Source: Acidimicrobiaceae bacterium (GTDB lineage: Bacteria > Actinomycetota > Acidimicrobiia > Acidimicrobiales > Poriferisodalaceae). From it: a stretch of DNA of 64,000 nt. The stretch lies in the NCBI GenBank assembly GCA_905182565.1, contig CAJJCB010000022.1, positions 62,001 to 126,000 on the forward strand, read 5' to 3'. A program made the translations under genes and the position numbers. How positions within the stretch are numbered: position 1 is the first letter of the stretch; every line of letters starts with the position of its first letter. Below, one piece after another: positions 37,067 to 46,426 of this stretch. A model generated the notes under the pieces. The model saw only the letters and a list, made by a program, of their open reading frames with translations, did not search any database and was not told where the DNA came from.

Positions 37067-40042
37067 TTACGCGGAACCGTCATCGCTAGTCAAGGCATCA
37101 GACTTTTTATTGTCAGATAACCGCTGGGAAGCAAGTTGTATGTATTCAGCTGCTTCTTCAATAGCGTTCTGATATCCAGCCAAATCGCCACTTCTTAGGG
37201 CTGAACTTGCTTCTGCAAACGAGTTATTCGCAGCAGCAAGTAATTCATTTACGTCTAAGTTATTTGAAGGTGAAGACGGTTTATTGTCTTTCGGCAAACT
37301 CAGAGTACTTGAATCTTTTTCAGTATCCGTTTCCCCGCCTGATTTGGTCGATTTAGCAACGCCACCTTTGAGATCAATATCTAAATCAGGAATAATCAAC
37401 TCAAGAGCTTCTTCAAAAGAATTAGCAATAACAACGTCTGGCCCAACACCTACTATTACGAATTGAAGTTCAGGTACAGCGGTGGTTCCCGTCGCTTCTA
37501 TAAATAATGGTCGTACGTATAAGAGTGAGTCTTCAACGGGAATAAGCAAAAGGTTGCCTGGGACAACTGTTGACCCATTCTGATTTAGCAACGTGACCCG
37601 CTGAGATATCTCTTCTTCAGTTTGGATGTTCGAGTTGAAAAGAGCGGGTCCATCAACAGGCGTAGAAGATCTTATTTCGAATACTTCGATCTCTCCATAA
37701 CGCTCTGGGTCATTGTGAACAACCATGAAACCTTCAAGGTTCTTTCTTGAATCGTCATCAGAGAATGGCACGAAAGGCCTGAAGATCACAAATGACTCAT
37801 CGTCCTCACCCGGAAGCCTTAGGAGTAAATACTGAGGAGATATTCGCGCCTCTGATCTGCTGACTATGTTGCCGGTGGCATCGAAAACTGCTTCGATTGC
37901 GGTCAGGCCGATTGAATTACCTGGGTCTTGGGCGATTGCCCATGCACCGGCAGCATCGTAGAATTCAGATGCTTCATTAATACGGTACCTACCCCACATA
38001 TCAGTTTGAATTCGGAAGAGATCTTCGGGATAGCGAAAATGTTCTCTTAATTCTTGAGATGGTTCATTTTCAGTAAAAAGATCTGGGAATTGTTTTTGGT
38101 ATGACTGAGCTAACGGGTCGACTTTATCAATTATATAAAAATCAACCGATCCGTTGTAGGCATCGATAACTACTTTAATTGAATTCCTTACATAGTTATA
38201 TGAACCTGCAAGATCGCCAGATTTAACAGCTCGAGGATTTACGTTCTGCGCATACGGGAACATATTAGAGGTGGTGTATGCATCCAGCATCCACATGACA
38301 TTTCCATTTATCAGAGCCGGATAAGGATCACGGTCAAATTTGAGAAAAGGAGCCAATGTTTTGGCACGGTCAACAATATCTCTCTTATAGAGAATCCGGC
38401 TCCCGTCACCAATTTCACCTGAGACAACTAGATTTGGTTCAGCAAATCTCAACGCAAATGCAAGCTTCCGGAATATTCCGTTTATATCCACCCCATCAGC
38501 GCCTGAGTAACGCGTTACTTCAGTTTTATCATCATCATCTTGGAAATCGACTTCATCACGTGCCGCACCGACAATTGCATAACCTGACAAGCCTTCGCCT
38601 AGATATAGACCCGGGGTCTCAACAGAAAGACTTTCTGCTCCTGTTTCTGCGATAGCGGGGATATCTGCCAACGCATAGTCAGGCCTCCCATTTGAATCCA
38701 CACCATTAGCAGGTGCTGCAGCTAAACCGTATCCATGAGTAAACGCTATATGTCGCGACTCCCACGAGTCATTTGGAAGGTCTCCTTGATTCAGTTCACG
38801 CGCTGCTAACACGACCTGAGTCATTTCACCGTCAATTTCATATCGATCAACATCTATATCCCGGAAATCGTAAAAACTTTTTATACCCTGAGTTTGCTGG
38901 AAAGTATCTCGCATAACTGCGGGGTCTAAAAGCCTTACATTTCGGATAGTTCCCATATTCTCAGCAACTTTTTCTGCTGACAAACTCGGATCGTAGTCAA
39001 ATGTGCTGGGAGTGACCTTGTCAAGGCCCATAGCTAGTCTCGTCATCTCAATATTGCGCTCTATGTAAGGCGCTTCCTTCGTTGACTCTGAAGGCTCCAC
39101 TTGGAATCGTTGCACCAGGGCCGGATAAACCGTTCCCGCAAGGCTGGCAACTAAAGCCCAAAGCCCAACAGCAATTATTGGGTAAGTAAACCCACGACGC
39201 CAAATATTGAAAATGAGAAGGCCAAAACAGAACACGCTTACAATCATCAACAACTGTAAAGCTGGAAGTTTGGCTTTAATATCGGTATAGGTTGCTCCAT
39301 CTACGAATCCACGGCTTGACAACGTCAGTTCAAAGCGATCTAGGTAATAGCCAACTCCTTTGGCAAGAGCCAAAAATCCTAATAGGAAAGAAAGATGAGC
39401 TTTCACTTGAGGAGTTACGCGCGAGCCGGGCTGGCCTTGGACCCGAATACCACCGTTGAGATAATGCTGCGCTGCGGTAACAATAAACACAATAAGAATT
39501 GATGCGAACGCCCAACTCACTATGAACGTTAAAAATGGCAGCTGGAAAATGTAAAAACCGACGTCTCGACCAAACTGCTGATCAACGACGTTAAAATCAA
39601 CACGATTCGAAAAAAATAACCAATCTTCCCACTGAGCTGATACTCCTACCCCAGCTACGAGCGCAAATACAGCGGATATTCCAACACGAATTAGGCCAAC
39701 TTTTCGACCCATCAAACTCTGCCACTTTGCAGCTAGCTCTTCTTCAGGACCAGGAGCTCTTACTTTCGGAGCAAGCCTGTCAGCAATATACAAGTTAAGC
39801 CACAGCAGCAGAAAAAATATTGCTGTAAAAACTGCGCCTAACAGGAATTTAGCCCAAAGAACAGACTTCCATATGGACACAAAGCCGAGACTGTCGAACC
39901 AAAGGTAATCAGTGTAAAAACCTGCGAGTCCCCTGATTGAAGTGATCAGAAAAAGTATTCCTACAACAGCAACTCCGAGGACTATTCGAAGGCTGTTAGT
40001 TTTTTTACGGCTTCGCGAGCCCATTGCTTCCGGTGGTTTCAT
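37067..40042 (-). CDS. UPF0182 family membrane protein
   Basis: A 991-residue protein with seven predicted membrane helices in the first 310 residues, a large extracellular domain, and an acidic, Ser-rich C-terminal tail. Segments FYTDYLWFDSLG near the N-terminus, RNIEMTRLAMGLD and YSGADGVDINGIFRK are typical of UPF0182, a family of unknown function found mainly in actinobacteria and cyanobacteria. Complete in length. Confidence 0.92.
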   Translation of the reverse strand: MKPPEAMGSRSRKKTNSLRIVLGVAVVGILFLITSIRGLAGFYTDYLWFDSLGFVSIWKSVLWAKFLLGAVFTAIFFLLLWLNLYIADRLAPKVRAPGPEEELAAKWQSLMGRKVGLIRVGISAVFALVAGVGVSAQWEDWLFFSNRVDFNVVDQQFGRDVGFYIFQLPFLTFIVSWAFASILIVFIVTAAQHYLNGGIRVQGQPGSRVTPQVKAHLSFLLGFLALAKGVGYYLDRFELTLSSRGFVDGATYTDIKAKLPALQLLMIVSVFCFGLLIFNIWRRGFTYPIIAVGLWALVASLAGTVYPALVQRFQVEPSESTKEAPYIERNIEMTRLAMGLDKVTPSTFDYDPSLSAEKVAENMGTIRNVRLLDPAVMRDTFQQTQGIKSFYDFRDIDVDRYEIDGEMTQVVLAARELNQGDLPNDSWESRHIAFTHGYGLAAAPANGVDSNGRPDYALADIPAIAETGAESLSVETPGLYLGEGLSGYAIVGAARDEVDFQDDDDKTEVTRYSGADGVDINGIFRKLAFALRFAEPNLVVSGEIGDGSRILYKRDIVDRAKTLAPFLKFDRDPYPALINGNVMWMLDAYTTSNMFPYAQNVNPRAVKSGDLAGSYNYVRNSIKVVIDAYNGSVDFYIIDKVDPLAQSYQKQFPDLFTENEPSQELREHFRYPEDLFRIQTDMWGRYRINEASEFYDAAGAWAIAQDPGNSIGLTAIEAVFDATGNIVSRSEARISPQYLLLRLPGEDDESFVIFRPFVPFSDDDSRKNLEGFMVVHNDPERYGEIEVFEIRSSTPVDGPALFNSNIQTEEEISQRVTLLNQNGSTVVPGNLLLIPVEDSLLYVRPLFIEATGTTAVPELQFVIVGVGPDVVIANSFEEALELIIPDLDIDLKGGVAKSTKSGGETDTEKDSSTLSLPKDNKPSSPSNNLDVNELLAAANNSFAEASSALRSGDLAGYQNAIEEAAEYIQLASQRLSDNKKSDALTSDDGSA

Positions 40043-40073
40043 ACATGCCGAATTCTAGTGGCATCAACTAGCG

Positions 40074-41309
40074 TTAGTGCTGAAAGGCAACAACAAGGCT
40101 TCTGCAGTTAGGCCCGATGGGGGCAAAAGTGTGTCCAGTCGGAAATGCTTCACCAAACATTTGTGCACCTGCAAGACCATTATCGTGGCATCCGGTCGAA
40201 CAACAACCATTGGTTGGCGTGCGCCATCTAACTCTAGATCCTTCTTTAAGATCGCTCTGAAGTCCTAAGCTAAAAGCCAGCGTTACTGCGTCACCGCTCA
40301 CACAGTTCGCCACACTACTTTTCCATTTCTGGTAGATCTTACGTAATTGGCTCTCAATATCTTCAGCACTATCTGAGCAGCTAACTAACTGTCGACGTAA
40401 CCAGTCACCAGTGTTCCCTGCTAATTTTGTCAAAACGCTTGCAACATCTACATATTCTGCGGCCTGAGCACCTTTTTTGAAAGCTTTAGACAGCGGTTCT
40501 TCAAGCATTTTTACTAATTCTTCATCATCTGATGCTGGACTTAGTAAACACAGATCACCATCCGGGCTTTCAGCATCTCTATAAGCTTGACGAATTGACT
40601 CAAGCCTATTCGCCAAGTTGCCAGTTAAAATTTTGCTGACAAGTCCCAACAACTCTGAAATTGTCTTTTTTAATGCATCATGTGTCTCAGCACCCGGGTC
40701 TACATCACTAATTTTATCATCCGCAGAAATAGCTATAACCGGAATTTCCCCTGTTCGAATGAGTATTTCTCTCGCCCATTCAATCTCTTGTCCTTGCGGT
40801 TCACCAATAAGACCAAATAGTTCATTAATTGCTGCTGGCCGCTCTTTTGAACCTAGAACAGGGAACTGCAGCACTTCTCTACTAGATCTATTTATCGCAG
40901 GAGTGAACGCCTGTACCCGCTCTGCCAAACGCCGGTTATCAATAGTATCCCCCATTGGCAATTCTGGGTCGAGGTCATGGTTGGCTTCCTCATTGATACT
41001 GGACTTGCTAGTTACGATTCGCCGAGACTGCAAATCTATTACTGTTCCCGGACGAATATCAGTCTCTACGGTTTGCGCTTGCGAATATTCGATTACGGAA
41101 GCGAGTGCAGCCTTGTCTCTTAACCCTGCCGTCACTAACTGATCATGAGCGTTTAGGAGCTCTTGTTGTAAGTATTCTATTTGCAATCCCGTACTCTCCA
41201 GGAACTCGCGTACCTCTTCTACCGCATAGCCACGAAAACTAAGCGTAAACTCAGCATTGGTTATCGCATCCGTACTAAGAGAAACCGCCCCATGAGCGTG
41301 CGTAACCAT
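40074..41309 (-). CDS. DivIVA-domain protein with MuF-like cysteine-rich C-terminus
   Basis: A 411-residue protein. Residues about 15-60 (FTLSFRGYAVEEVREFLEST) match the DivIVA N-terminal domain that binds membrane curvature and cell poles, followed by a short coiled segment. The C-terminus carries GCCSTGCHDN and PIGPNCRSLVV, with spacing like the Cys cluster at the end of phage Mu F-like domains (CxxC ... PNCRC). The middle is unassigned. A role in polar growth or division is inference. It lies just upstream of UPF0182 on the same strand. Confidence 0.7.
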   Translation of the reverse strand: MVTHAHGAVSLSTDAITNAEFTLSFRGYAVEEVREFLESTGLQIEYLQQELLNAHDQLVTAGLRDKAALASVIEYSQAQTVETDIRPGTVIDLQSRRIVTSKSSINEEANHDLDPELPMGDTIDNRRLAERVQAFTPAINRSSREVLQFPVLGSKERPAAINELFGLIGEPQGQEIEWAREILIRTGEIPVIAISADDKISDVDPGAETHDALKKTISELLGLVSKILTGNLANRLESIRQAYRDAESPDGDLCLLSPASDDEELVKMLEEPLSKAFKKGAQAAEYVDVASVLTKLAGNTGDWLRRQLVSCSDSAEDIESQLRKIYQKWKSSVANCVSGDAVTLAFSLGLQSDLKEGSRVRWRTPTNGCCSTGCHDNGLAGAQMFGEAFPTGHTFAPIGPNCRSLVVAFQH

Positions 41310-41394
41310 GACTTTTCAGAGTACCGATTGAAATGAACGGAACAGGGATGCTCCACGTATATTTTAGCTGCGCACTTTTCCAGCACTTCTAAAA

Positions 41395-42462
41395 TTATTT
41401 TAAGCCTGATAAGTCACCACCATTCAGACGAAGAGCAGTCAGAGCATCATCTAGAGTTTCGACCGAGATTACTTTGACGTAGTCCCCAACAACTGCGCGC
41501 GCCACTGACATTTGCCCTGCAGGAACTAGAAAAATGTTGGCCCCAGACTGCATAACTGCATAACTTTTTTGTTCTAAGCCACCTATCGGCCCGATTCGTC
41601 CCTGAGCATCAATGGTCCCAGTAGCAACAACATCTAGGCCTCCCGTCAATTGGCCCTCTCCTAGCTGTTCTAGGATGGCCAAGGTAAGGCCGAGGCCAGC
41701 AGACGGCCCCCCTACCTTCTCAATAGCTACCTTTATCTCGAAAGGGAGTTCTAGCATTTCCATATAGGTACCTACCGAAACCCCTAAAAATGCTTTCCCC
41801 TCTCGGTCTCCAAGTTTGACGGTCTCTGACCGAACTGAACCATCAAACCCTTGAACTGAAAACGTAAAATCATCTCCTGGTAGAAATCGACTTAATAATT
41901 CTACAAGGTCAGTCGATATGTACAGCGGGGTACCTTCTGCTTCAATAAGGACATCCCCACGATTAAGAACCAAAGCAGCTGGTTCGCCGGGCACCAAATT
42001 CCTTATAAGAACTCCTGACTCTGTCATTACGTCGTACCCAAGTTTTTCCAACGCTACTCTTTTTGCCAAATCCAACGAATTAGACATTTGCTCTAAACCA
42101 AGTGTGCGATTCTCTTCCACAGTTCGACCGCTCAAGACGCGTTCGCTATCTTCAATTCTTATCGAGTCATCTAACCAAGCGCCGATTATCTCTAATAGAG
42201 AAGGGCTCATATTGGAGCGAACTGTCACCATGCTGATAGAGCCAGACGGATCATAAGTTTGGGCTCCGTTGACTGTTACCAGAGGCCCAAGGTACTGAGT
42301 GCTTCCCGGACTAGTTATAGCCTTGGAATCAATATAAACCCGGTCAAGCCCAAACCCAAATAATAACAATGCCCCAAGAATAAACACGACAATACGGGCC
42401 CAACTTGGCCACTCGCGATCGGCCGAGTCATAGTTTTTATGCCCTAACAAAGAACCAGTCAC
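41395..42462 (-). CDS. PDZ / Lon-like membrane-anchored serine protease (YlbL type)
   Basis: A 355-residue protein with one N-terminal membrane helix (about residues 24-42), a PDZ domain (about 140-225) and a C-terminal Lon-type proteolytic domain. The Ser-Lys dyad is Ser in GGPSAGLGL and Lys in GGLEQKSYAV. It is the actinobacterial/firmicute YlbL family, acting outside the membrane. The start is GTG. A 200-base divergent region separates it from 42662. Confidence 0.88.
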   Translation of the reverse strand: MTGSLLGHKNYDSADREWPSWARIVVFILGALLLFGFGLDRVYIDSKAITSPGSTQYLGPLVTVNGAQTYDPSGSISMVTVRSNMSPSLLEIIGAWLDDSIRIEDSERVLSGRTVEENRTLGLEQMSNSLDLAKRVALEKLGYDVMTESGVLIRNLVPGEPAALVLNRGDVLIEAEGTPLYISTDLVELLSRFLPGDDFTFSVQGFDGSVRSETVKLGDREGKAFLGVSVGTYMEMLELPFEIKVAIEKVGGPSAGLGLTLAILEQLGEGQLTGGLDVVATGTIDAQGRIGPIGGLEQKSYAVMQSGANIFLVPAGQMSVARAVVGDYVKVISVETLDDALTALRLNGGDLSGLK

Positions 42463-42661
42463 TTACTCTTAAGCGTGCCATCACAAAACCTAAATTTTGC
42501 ACCATATCGATAACATTCGCATGACTGGTAGACAACTCAATCTTCCCAACGGCCACGAAACCTTTAGCTCTCTCTCCTAATATTAAGGAGAGGATTATCA
42601 GTCCGACCCAAAAACTACTACGATTCAATGAGGAAAAGTTCGGCCTACCAAGGGACATAAC

Positions 42662-42838
42662 TTGGAGCAGACACACCCAACAACTAGCGCAACTTACAAA
42701 AGAACGCCTTTATGGCGCAAAATTTGGGCCATCATAAGTCTCGGAGCGTTTTCGATTCTTGGTGGCTTATTCCTCACTATCTTGGTTTCTCTTATAGCTA
42801 TAGCAGCAGCTTTCTTTTTGCAGGGCGTCATAAGTTGA
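42662..42838 (+). CDS. Small single-span membrane protein
   Basis: A 58-residue ORF starting with TTG, with AGGGA six bases upstream. It has a polar N-terminus (MEQTHPTTSATYKRTPLWRK) and one strong membrane helix of about 35 hydrophobic residues, then stops as the next gene starts (TTGA overlap). The longer competing frame from 42712 gives an implausible sequence over this stretch. Not recognised; it probably works with the HEAT-repeat protein. Confidence 0.7.
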   Translation: MEQTHPTTSATYKRTPLWRKIWAIISLGAFSILGGLFLTILVSLIAIAAAFFLQGVIS

Positions 42839-43446
42839 CTGAACGCGACTTATGTCTGAAAGCGATAGCTGCGGGGCATTTAGGCGACTCAGCGACTGCA
42901 GAGCAACTACTTCTCAACCCGTATGAAACGGTCCGTATTGCTGCTCTTGGAGCATTGCATAGACTTGCCTTGTTAAAGCCGAACCAACTACGTAGTGCAC
43001 TCAAAGATGCTTCTCCAGCAGTACGATGCCGCGCAGCAGAACTTTCTACTTCTTACAAGTCAGTTATTCTCTCAACCCTTCTATCTGATTCAAACTCCGA
43101 TGTAGTTGAAATGGCGGCTTTTGCTATTGGAGAACAAGAAGATACTTCGTCAATTGATTTACTGATTAGTATCGCGTCTCAACATGCCGATGATCTGTGC
43201 AGAGAGAGTGCTGTTGCCGCTCTAGGTGCCCTGTCTATGTTTGTAAAGTCTGACAACAAATCATCGACTTTACTTGCTCTCCTAGCGGCAATGTCTGACA
43301 AACCACAGATAAGACGACGGGCAATTTTAGGCCTATTCCAATTTGATACTGAAGATGCGCAAGATGCGGTTCGAGCAGCCCTAGAGGACAATGACAGACA
43401 AGTTCGTTCCCTTGCCGGAGATTTACTCGGAGTCCAGGTTGATTAG
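42835..43446 (+). CDS. HEAT-repeat protein
   Basis: A 203-residue all-helical protein built of about five to six HEAT-like repeats (for example VRIAALGALHRL, VRCRAAELSTSY, VVEMAAFAIGEQ, CRESAVAALGAL, IRRRAILGLFQF, VRSLAGDLLGVQ). I place the start at TTG 42835, which overlaps the stop of the small membrane protein, because the repeat pattern begins there. It likely acts as a cytoplasmic scaffold beside that membrane partner. Confidence 0.78.
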   Translation: MTERDLCLKAIAAGHLGDSATAEQLLLNPYETVRIAALGALHRLALLKPNQLRSALKDASPAVRCRAAELSTSYKSVILSTLLSDSNSDVVEMAAFAIGEQEDTSSIDLLISIASQHADDLCRESAVAALGALSMFVKSDNKSSTLLALLAAMSDKPQIRRRAILGLFQFDTEDAQDAVRAALEDNDRQVRSLAGDLLGVQVD

Positions 43447-44657
43447 TTGCCAAGCTGCTTAGAAACCAGACTCTTGACGTTACTTTCCGTGGGCTCAACT
43501 ACTTGAAGACGACTCCAGCCCCGATCATCAGGGTCTTCCCCTCCAGAACTAAAAAGGCCTATTGCTCGTGGGAGTATCTTAGGTTTGTTAGTCACATCAA
43601 TATCTTCAACGAATGACCTCATATTTACTGGCCCTGAGTCATCTGCAATTTCTCGAAGTCGACTTCTCGTAACTTCGCCTGATATGAAAGCTCTTTCAAG
43701 AATATCGTAGAGGCGGATTTGGGAAACGTACCCGTCCCTCAGACGACTATCCGTAAGCGCATCCGGAGTATGCCTGATTAATGCAGTCATAAATTCGCGC
43801 ATTCCAAGTGTGCTATCAACCCGCCATTTCGGAGTCAAATCAATTGCGATCTCTTGAGCACGGAGTGAACTTTCATGACTATTTCCCGATGTAGCCCGTT
43901 TAAAAAGAAATCCATCATAAGAAAGCCCTCTTAATTCTTCTTGGTGGCGACCTTCCGCAAGCTCCACAAAAAGATGGCTGCATCGATCGTTCGTCAAAAT
44001 CTCTTTTGAGCTCGCTGATGGCTCTATGAGTAACACACGTTCTTTGAGATTAGATAGCTCTTCAGCCACTCCAACTGATGCAGACACATTTGTGCCTAAC
44101 GGCGAACGATCAGCTAGCACACACCACTTAGCTTCAGGGAAGGACTCAAACAGCGTCAGTATCATGATTTCTACTGGGACTGAATGAGTAAGAAATCGTG
44201 GATCAGATTCCCAATCAAGTGTTGAGGTTGGCGAGACTGCCAAGATGTTTTCATTTACTAGTATTGGGTAGGCTGCACCCGCAGCCACCTCACTAATAAA
44301 AGCGAAACTAACTACTGATTCGGCTAACGAGGAGGCTCCAATGGCTGCCGCAGTTGGCTCTCCTTGATGATCTACTGAGAGCAGCTCAACTAAAACACGT
44401 TTTCCAATTCCACCGCTTTTATTAACCTCAGCCCAAAAAGTCTCAATACCCGCCAGTCTCGCCAGATCCAGATTTGCGCCTGACCCAGTAAGATCCGCGA
44501 GAACGCCCAGGCGAATAACCTCTCCATCGAAACCAACCGCTTGTTGCACCGGAGCTTTCAGAACTTCGGTAATGCTTTGCTCAGATGTCGCTATCTCACC
44601 ACAACTAATTAAGAGCAAAAACAGTGCATAAACGCTAACTCGAACTTTTTTACACAT
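43443..44657 (-). CDS. Periplasmic-binding lipoprotein (branched-chain amino acid type)
   Basis: A 404-residue lipoprotein. The signal ends with the lipobox LLIS-C19. The body starts VIRLGVLADLTGSGANLDLARLAG, the usual LivJ/receptor family I binding fold. No permease or ATPase genes are near, so it may be an orphan sensor or work with a system encoded elsewhere. It lies 10 bases downstream of MreB on the same strand. Confidence 0.82.
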   Translation of the reverse strand: MCKKVRVSVYALFLLLISCGEIATSEQSITEVLKAPVQQAVGFDGEVIRLGVLADLTGSGANLDLARLAGIETFWAEVNKSGGIGKRVLVELLSVDHQGEPTAAAIGASSLAESVVSFAFISEVAAGAAYPILVNENILAVSPTSTLDWESDPRFLTHSVPVEIMILTLFESFPEAKWCVLADRSPLGTNVSASVGVAEELSNLKERVLLIEPSASSKEILTNDRCSHLFVELAEGRHQEELRGLSYDGFLFKRATSGNSHESSLRAQEIAIDLTPKWRVDSTLGMREFMTALIRHTPDALTDSRLRDGYVSQIRLYDILERAFISGEVTRSRLREIADDSGPVNMRSFVEDIDVTNKPKILPRAIGLFSSGGEDPDDRGWSRLQVVEPTESNVKSLVSKQLGN

Positions 44658-44667
44658 GAGTCATATT

Positions 44668-45678
44668 TCAATACCGGGAACCGTATTTAAAAAAAGATGC
44701 CTGTAGAGTATCAAAATTTTCCAGGGCTTTTCCAGCTCCTAGGACCACGGCTTCCATAGGGGTTTTTACAATTCGTACTGGAACTCGAGCATCATTTTCT
44801 ATCCTTTGCGCTAAACCTTTCAAAAGTCCGCCACCGCCCACTAAGTGAACGCCACCGACGAGAAGGTCCTGAGATAACTCTGGTGGAGCTTGGCTTAAAC
44901 AGTCAATAACAGAGTCAACGATAGTCTGCACCGGTTCAGCGATTGCATGGCGAACTTGATCTGGGGTCAGAATAAAGGTTCTTGGCAACCCGGTGGTCAG
45001 ATCTCTACCTTTGACCTCAGCATCAAACTCATCTTCACCCGGCCAGCCTGAGCCGATCTGTACTTTAATTTCTTCAGCTGTACGTTCCCCTATTGCAACA
45101 CCATGTACACGACGACTGTAGTTTTGAAGCGCCGCATCAAAATCAAAGGACCCAACTCGAATAGCTTTCAGCGCAACGATTCCACCCAATGACAATATCG
45201 CTGTTTCCGCTGTTCCTCCTCCCACATCTATGATCATGTTTCCAACGGGTTCGTGAATAGGAAGCCCAGAGCCAATAGCTGCAGCCATTGGCTGGTCTAT
45301 TAACCGAACGTCGCTTGCTCCAGCACGTCGAGCGGCTTCGGTAACAGCCCGTCGTTCGACCGGTGTGATGACTGACGGGACACAGACAACGATGCGTGTT
45401 TTACCGAATCTACCAACTCCGACGCGCTGCAGGATTAATCGAATCATACGTTGAGTTGTGTCAAAATCTGTAATAGCGCCCTTCCTCAGAGGCCTAACTG
45501 CGATTATGTAAGCCGGGGTTCGACCAATCATCTGCCAGGCCTCACTACCTACTGCGAGCACATCACCAGTACGTTCATTTAACGCAATTACGGATGGCTC
45601 GTTTAGAACGATCCCGCGACCTCTCTCATACACAAGAGTATTAGCAGTTCCGAGGTCTATGGCAAGGTCACGTGACAC
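44668..45678 (-). CDS. mreB: Rod shape-determining protein MreB
   Basis: A 336-residue actin homologue. Phosphate 1 motif is DLAIDLGTANTLVY, phosphate 2 is IDVGGGTAETAIL and the adenosine loop is LVGGGGLLKGLA. It guides cell-wall synthesis in rods. I choose the GTG at 45678 (reading MSRDLAIDLG) because GAGGGAAGG is correctly spaced before it; the ATG at 45702 would add eight residues lying over that site. It overlaps the upstream small gene by 11 bases. Confidence 0.92.
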   Translation of the reverse strand: MSRDLAIDLGTANTLVYERGRGIVLNEPSVIALNERTGDVLAVGSEAWQMIGRTPAYIIAVRPLRKGAITDFDTTQRMIRLILQRVGVGRFGKTRIVVCVPSVITPVERRAVTEAARRAGASDVRLIDQPMAAAIGSGLPIHEPVGNMIIDVGGGTAETAILSLGGIVALKAIRVGSFDFDAALQNYSRRVHGVAIGERTAEEIKVQIGSGWPGEDEFDAEVKGRDLTTGLPRTFILTPDQVRHAIAEPVQTIVDSVIDCLSQAPPELSQDLLVGGVHLVGGGGLLKGLAQRIENDARVPVRIVKTPMEAVVLGAGKALENFDTLQASFFKYGSRY

Positions 45679-45874
45679 AGGATTGCCTTCCCTCATCATC
45701 ATCTATGTCAGTTGATGTTTTAATTTCTGCTTCAGCGCTTAGCGCATCAAGTTTTTTTCTGAACTCTTTGATTCCGGCATCCCAAGGATCGCGTCGCCTT
45801 CCTCTGAGCCAAATAACCATAAGTCCTACACAGGCTATAACAGCGGCAATACCTAAAAAAGCGATTGGGCTCAT
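45668..45874 (-). CDS. Small membrane protein between moaE and mreB
   Basis: A 68-residue protein with one N-terminal membrane helix (PIAFLGIAAVIACVGLMVIW) followed by an RGRRRD anchor and a charged cytoplasmic tail with a short amphipathic helix. Its ATG overlaps the moaE stop as ATGA and its 3' end overlaps mreB, so it is translationally embedded in the operon. Not recognised; a role as a partner of MreB would fit, but is inference. Confidence 0.65.
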   Translation of the reverse strand: MSPIAFLGIAAVIACVGLMVIWLRGRRRDPWDAGIKEFRKKLDALSAEAEIKTSTDIDDDEGRQSCVT

Positions 45875-46365
45875 TTGTCGCACCCAGGGTTATTTGTTCC
45901 ACTTGAGACATCAGAAATTTCTTGTGATGTCAATCCCCAGTCATCTCCGCCGTCCCACACTTCTCGTTTCCATATCGGAATTGTTGCTTTAAGTGTGTCA
46001 ATACCGAAACGGGCTGCTTCAAATGCTTCGGGTCGATGCGGCGATGAAACTGCGACCACCACCGAGCTTTCTTTAAGGGAAAGACCACCGATACGATGAA
46101 GTAGAGCGACTCGACGTATGTCCGGCCAACGGGCTCTCATCTCATCCACAATCAACTCAAGCCTAGGTTCCACTTGCTCTTCATAGGCTTCATATTCCAG
46201 CAAACTGACCCCGGTTCGATGCTCTGCATGATCTCTAACCGTTCCAGAGAAAACTACGATTGCGCCACAGTCATCTCGAAGACACCAGTCATATATTGCA
46301 CCTACTTGCAGTTCTTCAGTAGTTAAAGAGACCCAGGTATTTGGGTTTTGGGACGGCGTCACCAT
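45871..46365 (-). CDS. moaE: Molybdopterin synthase catalytic subunit MoaE
   Basis: A 164-residue MoaE. The family pattern GAIVVFSGTVRDHAEHRTG, LEYEAYEE, LLHRIGGLSLKESSVVVAVSS and the catalytic KATIPIWKREVW are all present. It builds molybdopterin from precursor Z together with MoaD, which is not in this window. The acidic C-terminal tail is a little long. Confidence 0.93.
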   Translation of the reverse strand: MVTPSQNPNTWVSLTTEELQVGAIYDWCLRDDCGAIVVFSGTVRDHAEHRTGVSLLEYEAYEEQVEPRLELIVDEMRARWPDIRRVALLHRIGGLSLKESSVVVAVSSPHRPEAFEAARFGIDTLKATIPIWKREVWDGGDDWGLTSQEISDVSSGTNNPGCDK

Positions 46366-46426
46366 GCCATTTTAGACAGATAATCAACTATCCCACCTCT
46401 ATGTCGCGGACGCGTAGGGGTAAATA

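Noticed and set aside
42437-42676. Minus-strand ORF of 79 codons in the divergent region
   Set aside because: It overlaps both neighbouring starts and has no protein-like pattern.
42712-43446. Longer frame for the HEAT-repeat protein
   Set aside because: Its first 41 codons read implausibly and overlap, in another frame, a clear membrane protein with a ribosome binding site. The true start is TTG 42835.
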